Shown here piece by piece: positions 18,400 through 28,782 of a DNA stretch of 64,000 nt (position 1 is the stretch's first letter; each line of letters starts with the position of its first letter). This DNA is from CAWGXZ01 sp963826695 (lineage in GTDB: Bacteria; Pseudomonadota; Gammaproteobacteria; Burkholderiales; Burkholderiaceae_C): positions 1 through 64,000 of the forward strand of contig CAWGXZ010000005.1 of NCBI GenBank assembly GCA_963826695.1. Reading direction: 5' to 3'. The notes under the pieces were generated by a model. That model had not been told where the DNA came from. It worked only from the letters and a program-made list of their open reading frames with translations, and did no database searches. Made by a program: the position numbers and the translations under genes.

Positions 18400-20325
18400 A
18401 TGGATGTCATCAGCCACTTTGCGGCGCGCTTCGAGCGCACGCGTGAGGAAGAGCTCTCGCTCGAAGCCTACCTGGCCGAGTGCAAGCGCGATCCACTGGC
18501 GTACGCCTCGGCGGCCGAGCGCATGCTGCGCGCCATCGGCGAGCCGCAGACGGTCGACACGCGCAACGACACGCGGCTTTCGCGGTTGTTCGCCAACAAG
18601 ATCATCAAGATCTACCCGGCCTTTGCCGAGTTCTACGGCATGGAGGATTCGATCGAGCAGGTCGTTTCCTACTTCCGCCATGCCGCGCAGGGGCTCGAAG
18701 AACGCAAGCAGATCCTCTATCTGCTCGGGCCCGTCGGCGGCGGCAAGAGCTCGATCGCCGAGCGCCTCAAGGCGCTGATGCAGGAGGTGCCCTTCTATGC
18801 CATCAAGGGCTCGCCGGTCAACGAATCGCCGCTCGGCCTGTTCGACCTCGCCGAGGACGGCCCGATCCTGGAAAAGGAATACGGCATCCCGCGGCGCTAC
18901 CTGAACCGGGTGCTGTCGCCGTGGGCGGTCAAGCGGCTCGAGGAGTACGGCGGCGACATCCGCCAGTTCAAGGTCGTCAAGCGCTATCCGTCGATCCTCA
19001 AGCAGGTCGGCATCGCCAAGACCGAGCCGGGCGACGAGAACAACCAGGACATTTCCTCGCTGGTCGGCAAGGTCGACATCCGCAAGCTCGAAAGCTACGC
19101 GCAGGACGACCCGGACGCCTACAGCTTCTCGGGCGGCCTGTGCCTGGCGAACCAGGGCCTGCTCGAATTCGTCGAGATGTTCAAGGCGCCGATCAAGGTG
19201 CTGCATCCGCTGCTCACCGCCACCCAGGAAGGCAACTTCAAGGGCACCGAGGGCTTCGGCGCGATTCCGTTCGACGGCATCGTGCTCGCGCACAGCAACG
19301 AGAGCGAGTGGAAGGCGTTCCGCAACAACAAGAACAACGAGGCCTTCCTCGACCGCATCTACATCGTCAAGGTGCCCTACTGCCTGCGGGTCAGCGAGGA
19401 GGTGCACATCTACGAGAAGCTGCTGCGCGGCTCGTCGCTGGCCGAGGCCACGTGCGCCCCGGGCACGCTGAAGATGATGTGCGCAGTTCGCGGTGCTGAC
19501 GCGGCTGAAGGAGCCCGAGAACTCGTCGCTGTATTCGAAGATGCTGGTCTACGACGGCGAGAACCTGAAGGACACCGACCCGCGCGCCAAGAGCTACCAG
19601 GAATACCGCGACTACGCCGGGGTCGACGAGGGCATGAGCGGCATCTCGACGCGCTTCGCCTTCAAGATCATCAGCAAGGTCTTCAACTTCGACTCGACCG
19701 AGATCGCCGCCAACCCGGTGCACCTGATGTACGTGCTCGAGCAGCAGATCGAGCGCGAGCAGTTCCCGCCCGAGCTCGAGCAGAAGTACCTCGGCTTCAT
19801 CAAGGAGCACCTGGCGCCGCGCTACGCCGAGTTCATCGGCAAGGAAATCCAGACCGCCTATCTGGAAAGCTACAGCGAGTACGGCCAGAACATCTTCGAC
19901 CGCTACGTCACCTACGCCGACTACTGGATCCAGGACCACGAGTACCGCGACACCGACACCGGCGAGGTCTTCGACCGCGGCGTCGCTGAACGCCGAGCTG
20001 GAGAAGATCGAGAAGCCGGCGGGCATCTCGAACCCGAAGGACTTCCGCAACGAGATCGTCAACTTCGTGCTGCGCGCGCGCGCCAACAACGCCGGGCAAC
20101 AACCCGGTCTGGACCAGCTACGAGAAGCTGCGCACGGTGATCGAGAAGAAGATGTTCTCGAACACCGAGGAGCTGCTGCCGGTGATCAGCTTCAACGCCA
20201 AGGCGAGCGCCGACGAGGCCAAGAAGCACGAGGACTTCGTCACCCGCATGGTGCACAAGGGCTACACGCAGAAGCAGGTGCGGCTGCTCTGCGAGTGGTA
20301 CCTGCGCGTGCGCAAGAGTTCTTAA
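18400..20325 (+). CDS. prkA: PrkA/YeaG serine protein kinase (three frameshifts)
   Basis: AAA+ protein kinase of the PrkA/YeaG family, induced in stress and nutrient limitation in other bacteria. Walker A is GPVGGGKSS; the C-terminal third matches the kinase-like PrkA domain. The sequence carries three +1 insertions: at 19480 (an extra T before GCGCAG), at 19979-19980 (CGCGGCG for CGCGCG) and at 20094-20096 (CCGGG for CCGG). Removing them gives a continuous 640-aa protein, essentially the E. coli length, with the junctions LKMMAQFAVLTRLKEPENS and EVFDRASLNAELEKIEK. A clear case of uncorrected assembly errors. First gene of prkA-yeaH-spoVR. Confidence 0.9.
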
Positions 20326-20355
20326 GCAGCCGACGCGGCGCCTGGAGGTTCCACC

Positions 20356-21632
20356 TTGCAACCCATCATCGACCGGCGGCTGGCGGGCAAGAACAAGTCG
20401 ATCGGCAACCGCGAGCGGTTCCTGCGCCGCTACAAGGCGCAGATCCGCGAGGCCGTGAAGCGCGCCGTCGACGACCGCGGCATCCGCGACATCGCGCAGG
20501 GCGAGGACATCCGCATCCCGAAGCGCGACATCAGCGAGCCGGTGTTCGGCCACGGCGCCGGCGGCAAGCGCGAGATGGTCCATCCCGGCAACGAGGAGTA
20601 CGTCACGCGGCGACCGCATCTCGCGGCCGAAGGGCGGCCAGGGCAGCGGCGGCGGGCCGCAGGCGGCCGACAGTGGCGAGGGCGACGACGACTTCGTCTT
20701 CCACCTCTCCAAGGAAGAGTTCATGCAGGTCTTCTTCGAGGACCTGGCCTTGCCCAACCTCGCCCGCACGACGCTGGCCGACACGCCCGAGTACAAGACG
20801 CCACCGCGCCGGCTACAGCAGCGACGGCACGCCGAACAACCTGCACGTGGTGCGTTCGATGCGCGGCGCGATCGGCCGGCGCATCGCCGTCGGCAGCCTG
20901 CCGCGGCAACAGATCGCCGCGCTCGAAGAACAGCTCGAAGCCCTGAAGGCCAGCGGCGACGTGTCGGCGCACGCCGGCGAGATCGCGGTGCTCGAGGAGG
21001 CGATCGAGGCGCTGCGCGCGCGCATCGGCCGCATCCCGTACCTCGACCCGTTCGACCTGCGCTACCGCAGCCGCGTGCGCGTGCCGCAACCGACCGCCAA
21101 GGCGGTGATGTTCTGCCTGATGGACGTGTCGGGCTCGATGGACGAGTCGCGCAAGGACCTCGCCAAGCGCTTCTTCATCCTGCTCTACCTGTTCCTGACG
21201 CGGCACTACGAGCGCATCGACATCGTCTTCATCCGCCATCACACGCAGGCGCAGGAGGTCGACGAGGAGAACTTCTTCCACGCCACCGAGACCGGAGGCA
21301 CGGTGGTCTCGAGCGCGCTGGTGCTGATGGAGGAGATCGCCCGCGCGCGCTATCCGACCGCCGAATGGAACATCTACGGCGCGCAGGCCAGCGACGGCGA
21401 CAACTGGCACCACGACAGCGGCCGCTGCCGCCAGCTGCTCGCCAGCCGCATCCTGCCGCTGTGCCGCTACTTCGCCTACGTCCAGGTGGCCGAGGAAGAG
21501 CAGAACCTGTGGGAGGAATACGCCGCGCTGGCGGCGCAGTCGCGCAGTTTCGCGGTGCGCAAGGCGACGACCGCGGCGCAGATCTACCCGGTGTTCCGCG
21601 ACCTGTTCAAGAAAGAAGGAGCCGCCGCATGA
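20356..21632 (+). CDS. yeaH: YeaH/YhbH family protein, DUF444 (two frameshifts)
   Basis: DUF444 protein that works with PrkA and SpoVR in an unresolved stress pathway. The C-terminal half is a von Willebrand A-like domain with a MIDAS-type motif DVSGSMDES. The TTG start is preceded by GGAGG 7 nt upstream, and translation begins QPIIDRRLAGKNKSIGNRERF, typical for the family. Two +1 insertions break the frame, near 20607-20611 (ACGCGGCGAC) and at 20801-20802 (ACGCCACC for ACGCACC, restoring YKTHRAGY). Corrected length 424 aa, close to E. coli YeaH. The end overlaps spoVR (ATGA). Confidence 0.88.
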
Positions 21633-23275
21633 TCGCGCATCCTCCCGAACCCGCTTTGGCGGCCGACGCCGCAGGTTTCGATCGCGAAACCCGCCGCGAG
21701 CCGCACCGCCGCGCCGAACGGCCGTCGCGAGCCGCCGTGCGTGCGGCCGACATCGTCACCCCGGCACGCGCCGCCGAGCCCCTGCCGGCGCCGAGCGACT
21801 GGACCTTCGAGCTGATCGAGGACTATCACCGGGTGATCCGCTCGACGGCGCAGCGCTTCGGCCTCGACACCTACCCGAACCAGCTCGAGGTCATCACCGC
21901 CGAGCAGATGATGGACGCCTACGCGTCGGTCGGCATGCCGGTGAACTACCGCCACTGGAGCTACGGCAAGGAGTTCATCTCGACCGAGAAGAACTACCGC
22001 CGCGGCCACATGGGTCTGGCGTACGAGATCGTCATCAACTCCGACCCGTGCATCGCCTACCTGATGGAGGAGAACACGCTGGCGATGCAGGCCTTGGTGA
22101 TCGCGCATGCCGCCTATGGCCACAACAGCTTCTTCAAGGGCAACTACCTGTTCCGGATGTGGACCGATGCGTCGTCGATCATCGACTACCTGGTCTATGC
22201 CAAGAACTACGTCCTCGGCTGCGAGGAGCGCCACGGCATCGAGGCGGTCGAGGCGGTGCTCGACAGCTGCCATGCGCTGATGAACCACGGCGTCGACCGC
22301 TACCGCCGGCCGAGCAAGCTCAATCTCGCGCAGGAACAGGCGCGCAGCGCCGAGCGCGAGGCCTACGCGCAGCGGCAGATCAACGACATGTGGCGCACCC
22401 TGCCCAAGCGCGCCGAGAAGGCGGCCGAGGAAAAGGAGGCGGCGCGTTTCCCGGACGAGCCGCAGGAGAACCTGCTCTACTTCATCGAGAAGAACGCGCC
22501 GCTGCTCGAACCCTGGCAGCGCGAGATCGTGCGCATCGTGCGCAAGGTGGCGCAGTACTTCTACCCGCAGCGGCAGACGCAGGTGATGAACGAGGGCTGG
22601 GCAACCTTCTGGCACCACCACCTGCTGAACACCATGTACGACGACGGCCATCTCGGCGACGGCACGATGATCGAATGGCTGAAGTCGCACACCAACGTCA
22701 TCTTCCAGCCGCCGATCGCCCACCGGGGCTACAGCGGCATCAACCCGTATGCGCTCGGTTTCGCGATGTACACCGACATCAAGCGCATCTGCGAGAAGCC
22801 GACCGACGAGGACCGGGCCTGGTTTCCCGGAATCGCCGGCAGCGACTGGCTCGAAACGCTCGACCATGCGATGCGCAACTTCAAGGACGAGAGCTTCATC
22901 GGCCAGTACCTGTCGCCGCAGCTGATGCGCGATTTCCGGCTGTTCGCGGTGCGCGACGACGACAAGGAAAAGGAACTCGAGGTCGCGGCGATCCACGACG
23001 AGGCCGGCTACCGCCAGCTGCGCGAGATGCTGTCGCGGCAGTACGACCTCGGCAGCCGCGAGCCGAACATCCAGGTCTGGAGCGTCAACCTGCGCGGCGA
23101 CCGCTCGCTGACCTTGCGCCACACGCAGCACAACAACCGGCCGCTGCACGACAACGCGCAGGAGATGCTCAAGCACATCGCCCGGCTGTGGGGCTTCGGC
23201 GTGCAGCTCGAAAGCGTCAACGCGACCGGCAACATCAGCCGGCGCTGGTCGGTGGCGGCGCCGGCAACCAACTGA
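21629..23275 (+). CDS. spoVR: SpoVR family protein
   Basis: 548-aa protein of the SpoVR/YcgB family; despite the name, in Gram-negative bacteria it is a partner of PrkA and YeaH and not a sporulation factor. Conserved blocks include IAHAAYGHNSFFKGNYLF, MNEGWATFWHHHLLNTMYD and RGYSGINPYALGFAMY, whose many His/Glu residues suggest metal binding. The first 50 residues are a low-complexity extension before the family start (DWTFELIEDYHRVI). Unlike its two upstream neighbours it is intact. It overlaps the yeaH stop by 4 nt. Confidence 0.92.
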   Translation: MIAHPPEPALAADAAGFDRETRREPHRRAERPSRAAVRAADIVTPARAAEPLPAPSDWTFELIEDYHRVIRSTAQRFGLDTYPNQLEVITAEQMMDAYASVGMPVNYRHWSYGKEFISTEKNYRRGHMGLAYEIVINSDPCIAYLMEENTLAMQALVIAHAAYGHNSFFKGNYLFRMWTDASSIIDYLVYAKNYVLGCEERHGIEAVEAVLDSCHALMNHGVDRYRRPSKLNLAQEQARSAEREAYAQRQINDMWRTLPKRAEKAAEEKEAARFPDEPQENLLYFIEKNAPLLEPWQREIVRIVRKVAQYFYPQRQTQVMNEGWATFWHHHLLNTMYDDGHLGDGTMIEWLKSHTNVIFQPPIAHRGYSGINPYALGFAMYTDIKRICEKPTDEDRAWFPGIAGSDWLETLDHAMRNFKDESFIGQYLSPQLMRDFRLFAVRDDDKEKELEVAAIHDEAGYRQLREMLSRQYDLGSREPNIQVWSVNLRGDRSLTLRHTQHNNRPLHDNAQEMLKHIARLWGFGVQLESVNATGNISRRWSVAAPATN

Positions 23276-23386
23276 GGCGGGTGGCGGCGACCGCGCCGCG
23301 CCGTTCGCCGCGCAGGCGCGAGCCCGGGCGTCGCCAGGATCGCGCATCCGCATGCCGCCCGCGCGCGGCGCTGACAGAATCGCGCC

Positions 23387-23962
23387 ATGGCCAACCGCTT
23401 GACACAGATCGCCACCCGCACCGGCGACGACGGCACCACCGGCCTCGGCGACGGCAGCCGGGTCGACAAGAACCATCTGCGCATCCAGACGATGGGCGAC
23501 GTCGACGAGCTGAACTCGCAGCTCGGCGTGCTGCTCGCGGAACCGCTTCCTGCCGACGTCCGCGAGCTGCTGGTGGTGATCCAGCACGAACTCTTCAACC
23601 TGGGCGGGGAGCTGTCGATTCCGGGCTTCGCGCTGCTCGGCGGGACGCGGTGCTGCGGCTCGACGAGGCGCTGGCCGCGCACAACGCGACGCTGCCGCGG
23701 CTGGCCGAGTTCATCCTGCCGGCCGGAAGCCGCAGCGCCGCGCTGGCGCATGTCGCGCCGCACGGTCGCCCGCCGTGCCGAACGCTCGCTGGTCGCCCTC
23801 GGCCGCACCGAGCCGCTGCGCGACGAACCGCGGCTCTACCTGAACCGGCTCAGCGACCTGCTGTTCGTGCTCGCCCGCGTCCTCAACCGCGCCAACCTCG
23901 ATGGCCTCGGCGGCGACGACGTCTACTGGAAGAGCGAGCGCCTGCAGCGCCAGGGCGGCTGA
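23387..23962 (+). CDS. Cob(I)alamin adenosyltransferase, PduO type (two compensating frameshifts)
   Basis: ATP:cob(I)alamin adenosyltransferase, which makes adenosylcobalamin. The N terminus TQIATRTGDDGTTGLGDGSRVDK is the ATP-binding signature; the C terminus RTVARRAERSLVAL...YLNRLSDLLFVLAR completes the three-helix fold. Between about 23642 and 23759 the frame is wrong: a base is missing in the G run at 23642-23644 and an extra C sits at 23758-23759 (GCGCCGC for GCGCGC). Reading through in the other frame gives AVLRLDEALAAHNATLPRLAEF, exactly what the family has. The restored protein is 191 aa. Confidence 0.9.
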   Translation: MANRLTQIATRTGDDGTTGLGDGSRVDKNHLRIQTMGDVDELNSQLGVLLAEPLPADVRELLVVIQHELFNLGGELSIPGFALLGGTRCCGSTRRWPRTTRRCRGWPSSSCRPEAAAPRWRMSRRTVARRAERSLVALGRTEPLRDEPRLYLNRLSDLLFVLARVLNRANLDGLGGDDVYWKSERLQRQGG

Positions 23963-24062
23963 AGGCGTCCACCCGGGGCCGCACGGCGGATCGGTCGAGG
24001 ACGGCCCCCGGCAGGTGGGTCGACGACCGATCCCCGGCGGGTCTCCGGAACCCGGTCACCGA

Positions 24063-24926
24063 TCAGGGTTGCGCCGGCGCGACGAGCGCGCCCTGGATGC
24101 GGTGGCGCTGCAGCGCCTCGGCGACGAAGCCGGAGGTCTTCATCGCTTCGACGAAACGCGTCAGGTAGGCGGCGGCCGCCTCGCCTCGGCCCTGTGGCAT
24201 GCCCATCGCCTGCTCGATCACCATGAAGCGGCCGGGCAGCAGGCGCAGCCCGGGCGTCTTCGCCGCGTCGGCCTCGAGCTGCTGCCGGACGCCGGCAGCG
24301 ACATCGTGGCCTTCGGCCAGGAAGGTCTCGACCACCGCCGGCGAACTGCGCGCGCGCACCAGCTGCGCCTGCTTGAGCTCGCGCGTCAGGTAGAGGTCGT
24401 AGGCGCTCGCCAGGCCGACGGTGACCCGGGTGCCGGGCCGGTCGACCTCGGCGTTGTCGCGCAGCGGCGAGCCCTGGCGCACCAGGTAGGCACCCTCGAT
24501 CAGCACGTAGGGCGCGGTGAAGCGCAGGCCCTCGCCGCGCACCGGGTCGACGGCGAAGAAGCCGATGTCGGCGCCGTTGCCGCGCACCGTGGTGACCGAC
24601 TTGCCGGCGGTGTCGGTGACGACCAGATCGACCGGCACGCCGAGGCGCCGGCCGAGCTCGCGCGCCAGGTCGACCGAGACGCCGACCGCCTCGCCGCCCG
24701 CATCGCGCTGCGCCAGGATCGGGTTGCCGAGATTGATCGAGGCGCGCAGGCGACCGGTCGGCGCGAGCGCGGCCAGCACCTGCGGGTCGATCGGCACAGC
24801 GCCGGCGGGCGCCGCAGACGATTGCATCGGGGCACAGCCCGCGCCGGCAACAGCCAGCACTGCAAGGGTGATGGCGGCTGCCGTACGGCCGATCAAATCA
24901 CGGCGGTGGAGGTCGGGGGCGCTCAT
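24063..24926 (-). CDS. Solute-binding lipoprotein, amino-acid (SBP_bac_3) family
   Basis: 287-aa periplasmic binding protein of the polar amino-acid type. The N terminus has a paired Arg and a hydrophobic stretch ending in AGAGC, so it is probably a lipoprotein, though RRDLIGRTAAA also looks Tat-like. The ligand domain shows LRASINLGNPILA, VGVSVDLARELGRRLG and DIGFFAVDP. No permease or ATPase gene lies nearby, so it is an orphan. Its ATG overlaps the stop of the upstream dehydrogenase gene, so the two are translated together; the ligand may be related to that enzyme's substrate. Confidence 0.8.
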   Translation of the reverse strand: MSAPDLHRRDLIGRTAAAITLAVLAVAGAGCAPMQSSAAPAGAVPIDPQVLAALAPTGRLRASINLGNPILAQRDAGGEAVGVSVDLARELGRRLGVPVDLVVTDTAGKSVTTVRGNGADIGFFAVDPVRGEGLRFTAPYVLIEGAYLVRQGSPLRDNAEVDRPGTRVTVGLASAYDLYLTRELKQAQLVRARSSPAVVETFLAEGHDVAAGVRQQLEADAAKTPGLRLLPGRFMVIEQAMGMPQGRGEAAAAYLTRFVEAMKTSGFVAEALQRHRIQGALVAPAQP

Positions 24927-25975
24927 GCGGCATCTCCGGAAAGTCGCGCCGCGTGCCGGTGCAGCAGCGCCACCACCTCGGCCGGCAGTGCGATGCCGTC
25001 GCGGCGCTGTCGCGCCATCTTGCCGAGCTCGATCTCGCCGGGCACCAGCACCGGCCGGTCGGCATCGGCCGGTGCGCTGCCGTGGAGGATGGCGGCGAAA
25101 TCGTTCATCCGCTCGGCCAGCCAGTCGGTCGAGCCGAGCCGCTGGCAGTCGATCAGGATGAAGAAGTGGCCCAGGTTCTGCGGCTCGTCCGGGTTGTCGA
25201 GCCAGGACTTCACATGGGTCAGGTAGGCCGCGCCCGACAGCAGGCCGGCGAACAGGTCGACCAGCAGCGCGAGCCCGTAGCCCTTGTGGCCGCCGATCGG
25301 CAGCAGGAAGCCGTCGAGTGCCGCCTTCGGGTCGGTGGTGGCGCGTCCGTCCTTGTCGGTGGCCCAGCTTTCGGGAATGGACTCGCCGCGCTTGAAGGCA
25401 TTGCGGATCTTCGCCCGCGCCACCACGCTCATCGCCATGTCGAGCAGGAAGGGCGCGCCGCCCGGGTTCGGCACGCCGAAGCCGAGCGGGCTGTTTCCCA
25501 GGCGCGCGTCGGTGCCGCCCCAGGGCGCGATGGTGGTGGTGGCGTTGCTGCCGATGATGCTGGCAAAACCCGCCTCGGCGGCGATCAGCGCGTAGGGCGA
25601 GATCGGCCCGAAGTGGTTGCTGCCGCGGGCGAAGGCCACGCCGACGCCGCAGCGGCGTGCCGCCTCCATGGCGGCTTCGAGCGCGCGCAGGCCGACCACC
25701 GGCCCGGTGCCGTTGTCGCCGTCGACGCGCACGATGGCCGGCGCCACCGTCTCCACCGCGATGTTCGGGCGCGGGTTGATGCCGGCGACCTCGAGCCGCT
25801 CGCCGTACGACTCGATCCGGCTCATGCCGTGGGTGGCCAGGCCCATCAGGTCGGCCGTGACCAGGATGCGGCAGACGGACTCGGCATCGGCACTCGGCAA
25901 ACCGAGGCCGCGGAAGGCGCGCACGCCGAGCGCGGTCAGCTCGGCTTCGGACAGGAGGACGGGGGGTTGGTTCAA
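24923..25975 (-). CDS. LDH2/malate-ureidoglycolate dehydrogenase family oxidoreductase
   Basis: 350-aa NAD(P)-dependent 2-hydroxyacid dehydrogenase of the malate/L-lactate/ureidoglycolate (LDH2) family. Family blocks are ATHGMSRIESYGERL, ARGSNHFGPISPYA with the catalytic His, NATTTIAPWGGTDARLGNSPLGFG, and PIGGHKGYGLALLVDLFAGLLSG. The TTG at 25975 is chosen because GGAG stands 5 nt before it; longer in-frame starts lack one. The substrate is not readable. It is followed by the overlapping solute-binding lipoprotein gene. Confidence 0.85.
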   Translation of the reverse strand: MNQPPVLLSEAELTALGVRAFRGLGLPSADAESVCRILVTADLMGLATHGMSRIESYGERLEVAGINPRPNIAVETVAPAIVRVDGDNGTGPVVGLRALEAAMEAARRCGVGVAFARGSNHFGPISPYALIAAEAGFASIIGSNATTTIAPWGGTDARLGNSPLGFGVPNPGGAPFLLDMAMSVVARAKIRNAFKRGESIPESWATDKDGRATTDPKAALDGFLLPIGGHKGYGLALLVDLFAGLLSGAAYLTHVKSWLDNPDEPQNLGHFFILIDCQRLGSTDWLAERMNDFAAILHGSAPADADRPVLVPGEIELGKMARQRRDGIALPAEVVALLHRHAARLSGDAA

Positions 25976-26184
25976 GAGGGCTCCAAGGTGATTCGGCGGT
26001 ACCGCCCCGCCGGGCGTCGGATGGTGCAGGCCGCATGCGCGCCGGAGGGTCCGCAACGGCCGGACACCAGCAAAGCGCGACGATTCGGCAGCCTTTGCGC
26101 ACCCCGCACGCGGCGCGCGCCGAGTATGCGCGGCGGATGCGTCGAAGCGCCCCGCCGTCGGGGCGGTGGCCCGCGTGCGCCGGG

Positions 26185-27246
26185 TCAGCGCTTGTCGGCC
26201 AGGAACTCCAGCACCGCCGCATGGAAGCGTTCCGGCGCCTCCAGGTGCGGCACATGGCCCACGTTCTCGAACTCGACCAGCTTCGCGCCGGGGATGCGCC
26301 GCTGCGCATCCTTGCCCAGCTGCGGGAAGTTGCCGAGCGCCTTGACTGCCTCGGGCGGCGCGAAGCGGCGGCCGAAGACGGTGCGGTCGAGCTGGCCGAT
26401 CGCCAGCAGCACCGGCACCTGCAGCTTCGGCAGTTCGCCGTAGGTCGGCCCCTCGTAGATCATCTGGTAGGTCAGCGCCGAGACGTGGGCCACCCGCGGG
26501 TACTCGCTACTGCGCTGAACGCGGGCGAACTGTTCGACGAAGCGCTCGAACTCGGGCCGGTAGTTGTCCTTGAAGTAGCTCTTGATGAAGCTGCGGTAGC
26601 TGGCGGTGGTCTGCGCCATCTCGAGCTTGACCAGCGCGGCGGTCGGCTGCGGCGGGATCGCGGGTACGTAGTCCTCGAGCCCGAGCGGGTTCTCGAGCAC
26701 CAGCGCCGAGACGCGCTGCGGCTGGCTGCGCGCGAAGTGCACGCCGACCATGCCGCCCATGCTGTTGGCGACGATGGCCGCGCGGTCGATCTTCAGGTGG
26801 TCGAGCAGCCGCACGTTGTGTTCGACCAGGTTGGCGAAGGTGTAGCGCATCTCCGGCTTGGCCGAGCGGCCGAAGCCGATCTGGTCGGGGGCGACCACGC
26901 GGTAGCCCCGGGCCGAGAGCGTGCGGATCGTGCCGGCCCAGTAGTCGGCGCCGAAATTCTTGCCGTGGAACAGCACCACGGTGCGGCCGTTCGGCTGCGC
27001 CGGCTGAACGTCCATGTAGGCCACGCGCAGCAGCCGCCCGTCCTGCTCGAACTGCAGTGTCTGCACCGGGTACGGATAGGCCCAGCCCTCCATCGCCGCG
27101 CCGATCGGCTCGGCAGCGGCGTAGGTCGGCTCGGCGGCCGACGCGGACGCGCCGCCGGCCGCCGCGGGCGGGGTCGGCGCGCTCGCGCAGGCCGCGAGCA
27201 GGAGGGTCGGAAGGAACAGGCCGGCGGTCGGGATGCGTTTTCTCAT
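26185..27246 (-). CDS. Lipoprotein alpha/beta hydrolase
   Basis: 353-aa alpha/beta hydrolase with a lipoprotein signal (LPTLLLAACAS, Cys at about 20) and an Ala-rich linker, so it should be anchored in the envelope. The fold shows VVLFHGKNFGADYW, the nucleophile elbow ANSMGGMVG (Ser), QLDRTVFG for the acid and GHVPHLEAPERF for the catalytic His. Similar to epoxide hydrolase/haloalkane dehalogenase-like hydrolases, but the substrate is unknown. Intact and apparently monocistronic. Confidence 0.83.
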   Translation of the reverse strand: MRKRIPTAGLFLPTLLLAACASAPTPPAAAGGASASAAEPTYAAAEPIGAAMEGWAYPYPVQTLQFEQDGRLLRVAYMDVQPAQPNGRTVVLFHGKNFGADYWAGTIRTLSARGYRVVAPDQIGFGRSAKPEMRYTFANLVEHNVRLLDHLKIDRAAIVANSMGGMVGVHFARSQPQRVSALVLENPLGLEDYVPAIPPQPTAALVKLEMAQTTASYRSFIKSYFKDNYRPEFERFVEQFARVQRSSEYPRVAHVSALTYQMIYEGPTYGELPKLQVPVLLAIGQLDRTVFGRRFAPPEAVKALGNFPQLGKDAQRRIPGAKLVEFENVGHVPHLEAPERFHAAVLEFLADKR

Positions 27247-27564
27247 GGAAGGCCTCGGTGGTGTGCAACCCGCGAGGTTAGCGGCGCCGCGCCATCGCCG
27301 CAGCGGGCGCGAACCGCGCCTTCCCGACGCAGACGAGTTGCTGCCATCGACCACCGGTGGCGGCGACGCAGCGCATGCGCTCGAGCCAGGCGACGATCGC
27401 CCCGGCCGCGTGGTGCACACCACCACCAGGAGGATCATGTCGCTGCGCACGGCCCGCCACCCGGCCGCGCGCGAGCGCCGACCGAGCGCCACCGTTCCCC
27501 GCGCTGCACCCTTGGGTAGCAAGCCCCGCAACCTCGCGTCGTGTTTGAATCCACCGCTTCACCC

Positions 27565-28782
27565 ATGCCATCCGCCACCCGCCTCGCCGACTGCCTGCAT
27601 TGCGGCACCCTGCAGCACGCGCCTGTTTTGCCGGCGGCGGTCGACTGCGCGGTGTGTGCCTCGCCGCTGGTCCGCACCCGCGGTCGCAGCCAGGTGGCGG
27701 CACTGGCGTTCTGTGCGGCGGCGCTGCTGCTGTGGATTCCCGCCAACGGGCTGTCGTTCCTGACCACGGCGATCGTCGGGGTTTCGCGCGAGAGCCGGCT
27801 CGCGTCGAGCGCGACCGCGATGTGGAACGACGGCTTTCCGGAGCTCGGTGTCGTGGTCGCGCTGTTCGTGTTCGTGCTGCCCGTCCTGCGCCTCGGGCTG
27901 CTGGCGGCCGTGCTGGGCACGCTGCAGACGGCCCGCCGCCCGGCGTGGCTCGGCAGCGCCTTCCGGCTGGCAACGGCGATGCAGGCCTGGGCCATGGACG
28001 ACGTGTTCCTGCTCGCCTTCGCGGTCGCCTATGCGCGGCTGGCCATCACGATTCCGGTGGAAATGGGGGCCGGCGCCTGGTGCTTCGTCGCGGCAGCGAT
28101 CCTCGGCCTGCTCGCCCGTGCGTCGCTCGATGCCGAAGGCGTGTGGCGCGCCATCGGACCCGAAACGTCGACGCCGGCCGCAGCAGCGGTCTTCGCCTGT
28201 GGCAGCTGCGATCTGCTGTTGCCCCGCTCGAGCGTCGGCGCACGCTGCCCGCGCTGCACGCAGCGGCTGACCCTGCGCAAGCCGGACTCGATCCGTCGAA
28301 CGCTGGCACTGCTGGTCGCCGCTGTGCTGCTCTATGTGCCGTCCAACCTGTACCCGATGGCGACCCTCCCGGTGGGCCTGGAATCGCTGCAGTACACGGT
28401 GCTCGAGGGCGTCGTCGAGCTGTGGGAGTCCGGCCTGGGCAGCCTCGCCGTGCTCGTCTTCGTCGCGAGCTTCGCGATCCCGGTGCTCAAGCTCGCGGTG
28501 CTGTTCTGGTGCCTGGCCGCCGTCTGGCGTCGCTCCGGACGTCACCTGTCCGCCAGGACCGGGGCGCACCGCATCGTCGAGGAGATCGGCCGCTGGTCGA
28601 TGGTCGATCCTTTCGTCATCGCCTGCTTCGTGCCCGTAACCCAGTACAACACGCTGCTGCACGGCAGTGCCGAGGCGGCTGCGTCGATGTTCACCGCAGT
28701 CGTCATCCTGACCACCCTGGCGGCACGGACCTTCGACCCTCGGTCGATGTGGGACGCTGCCGCGCGAACTGACGCACGATGA
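27565..28782 (+). CDS. pqiA: Paraquat-inducible membrane protein PqiA
   Basis: 405-aa inner-membrane protein of the PqiABC lipid-trafficking system. It is a tandem duplication of a zinc-ribbon plus four-helix unit: Cys pairs CLHC/CAVC before the first half and CGSC/CPRC before the second. Both halves contain the signature WIPANGLSFLT or YVPSNLYPMATLPVG. An upstream in-frame GTG at 27541 would add 8 residues; neither start has a good ribosome site, so the ATG closer to the first zinc ribbon is preferred. The stop overlaps the pqiB start (ATGA). Confidence 0.9.
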   Translation: MPSATRLADCLHCGTLQHAPVLPAAVDCAVCASPLVRTRGRSQVAALAFCAAALLLWIPANGLSFLTTAIVGVSRESRLASSATAMWNDGFPELGVVVALFVFVLPVLRLGLLAAVLGTLQTARRPAWLGSAFRLATAMQAWAMDDVFLLAFAVAYARLAITIPVEMGAGAWCFVAAAILGLLARASLDAEGVWRAIGPETSTPAAAAVFACGSCDLLLPRSSVGARCPRCTQRLTLRKPDSIRRTLALLVAAVLLYVPSNLYPMATLPVGLESLQYTVLEGVVELWESGLGSLAVLVFVASFAIPVLKLAVLFWCLAAVWRRSGRHLSARTGAHRIVEEIGRWSMVDPFVIACFVPVTQYNTLLHGSAEAAASMFTAVVILTTLAARTFDPRSMWDAAARTDAR

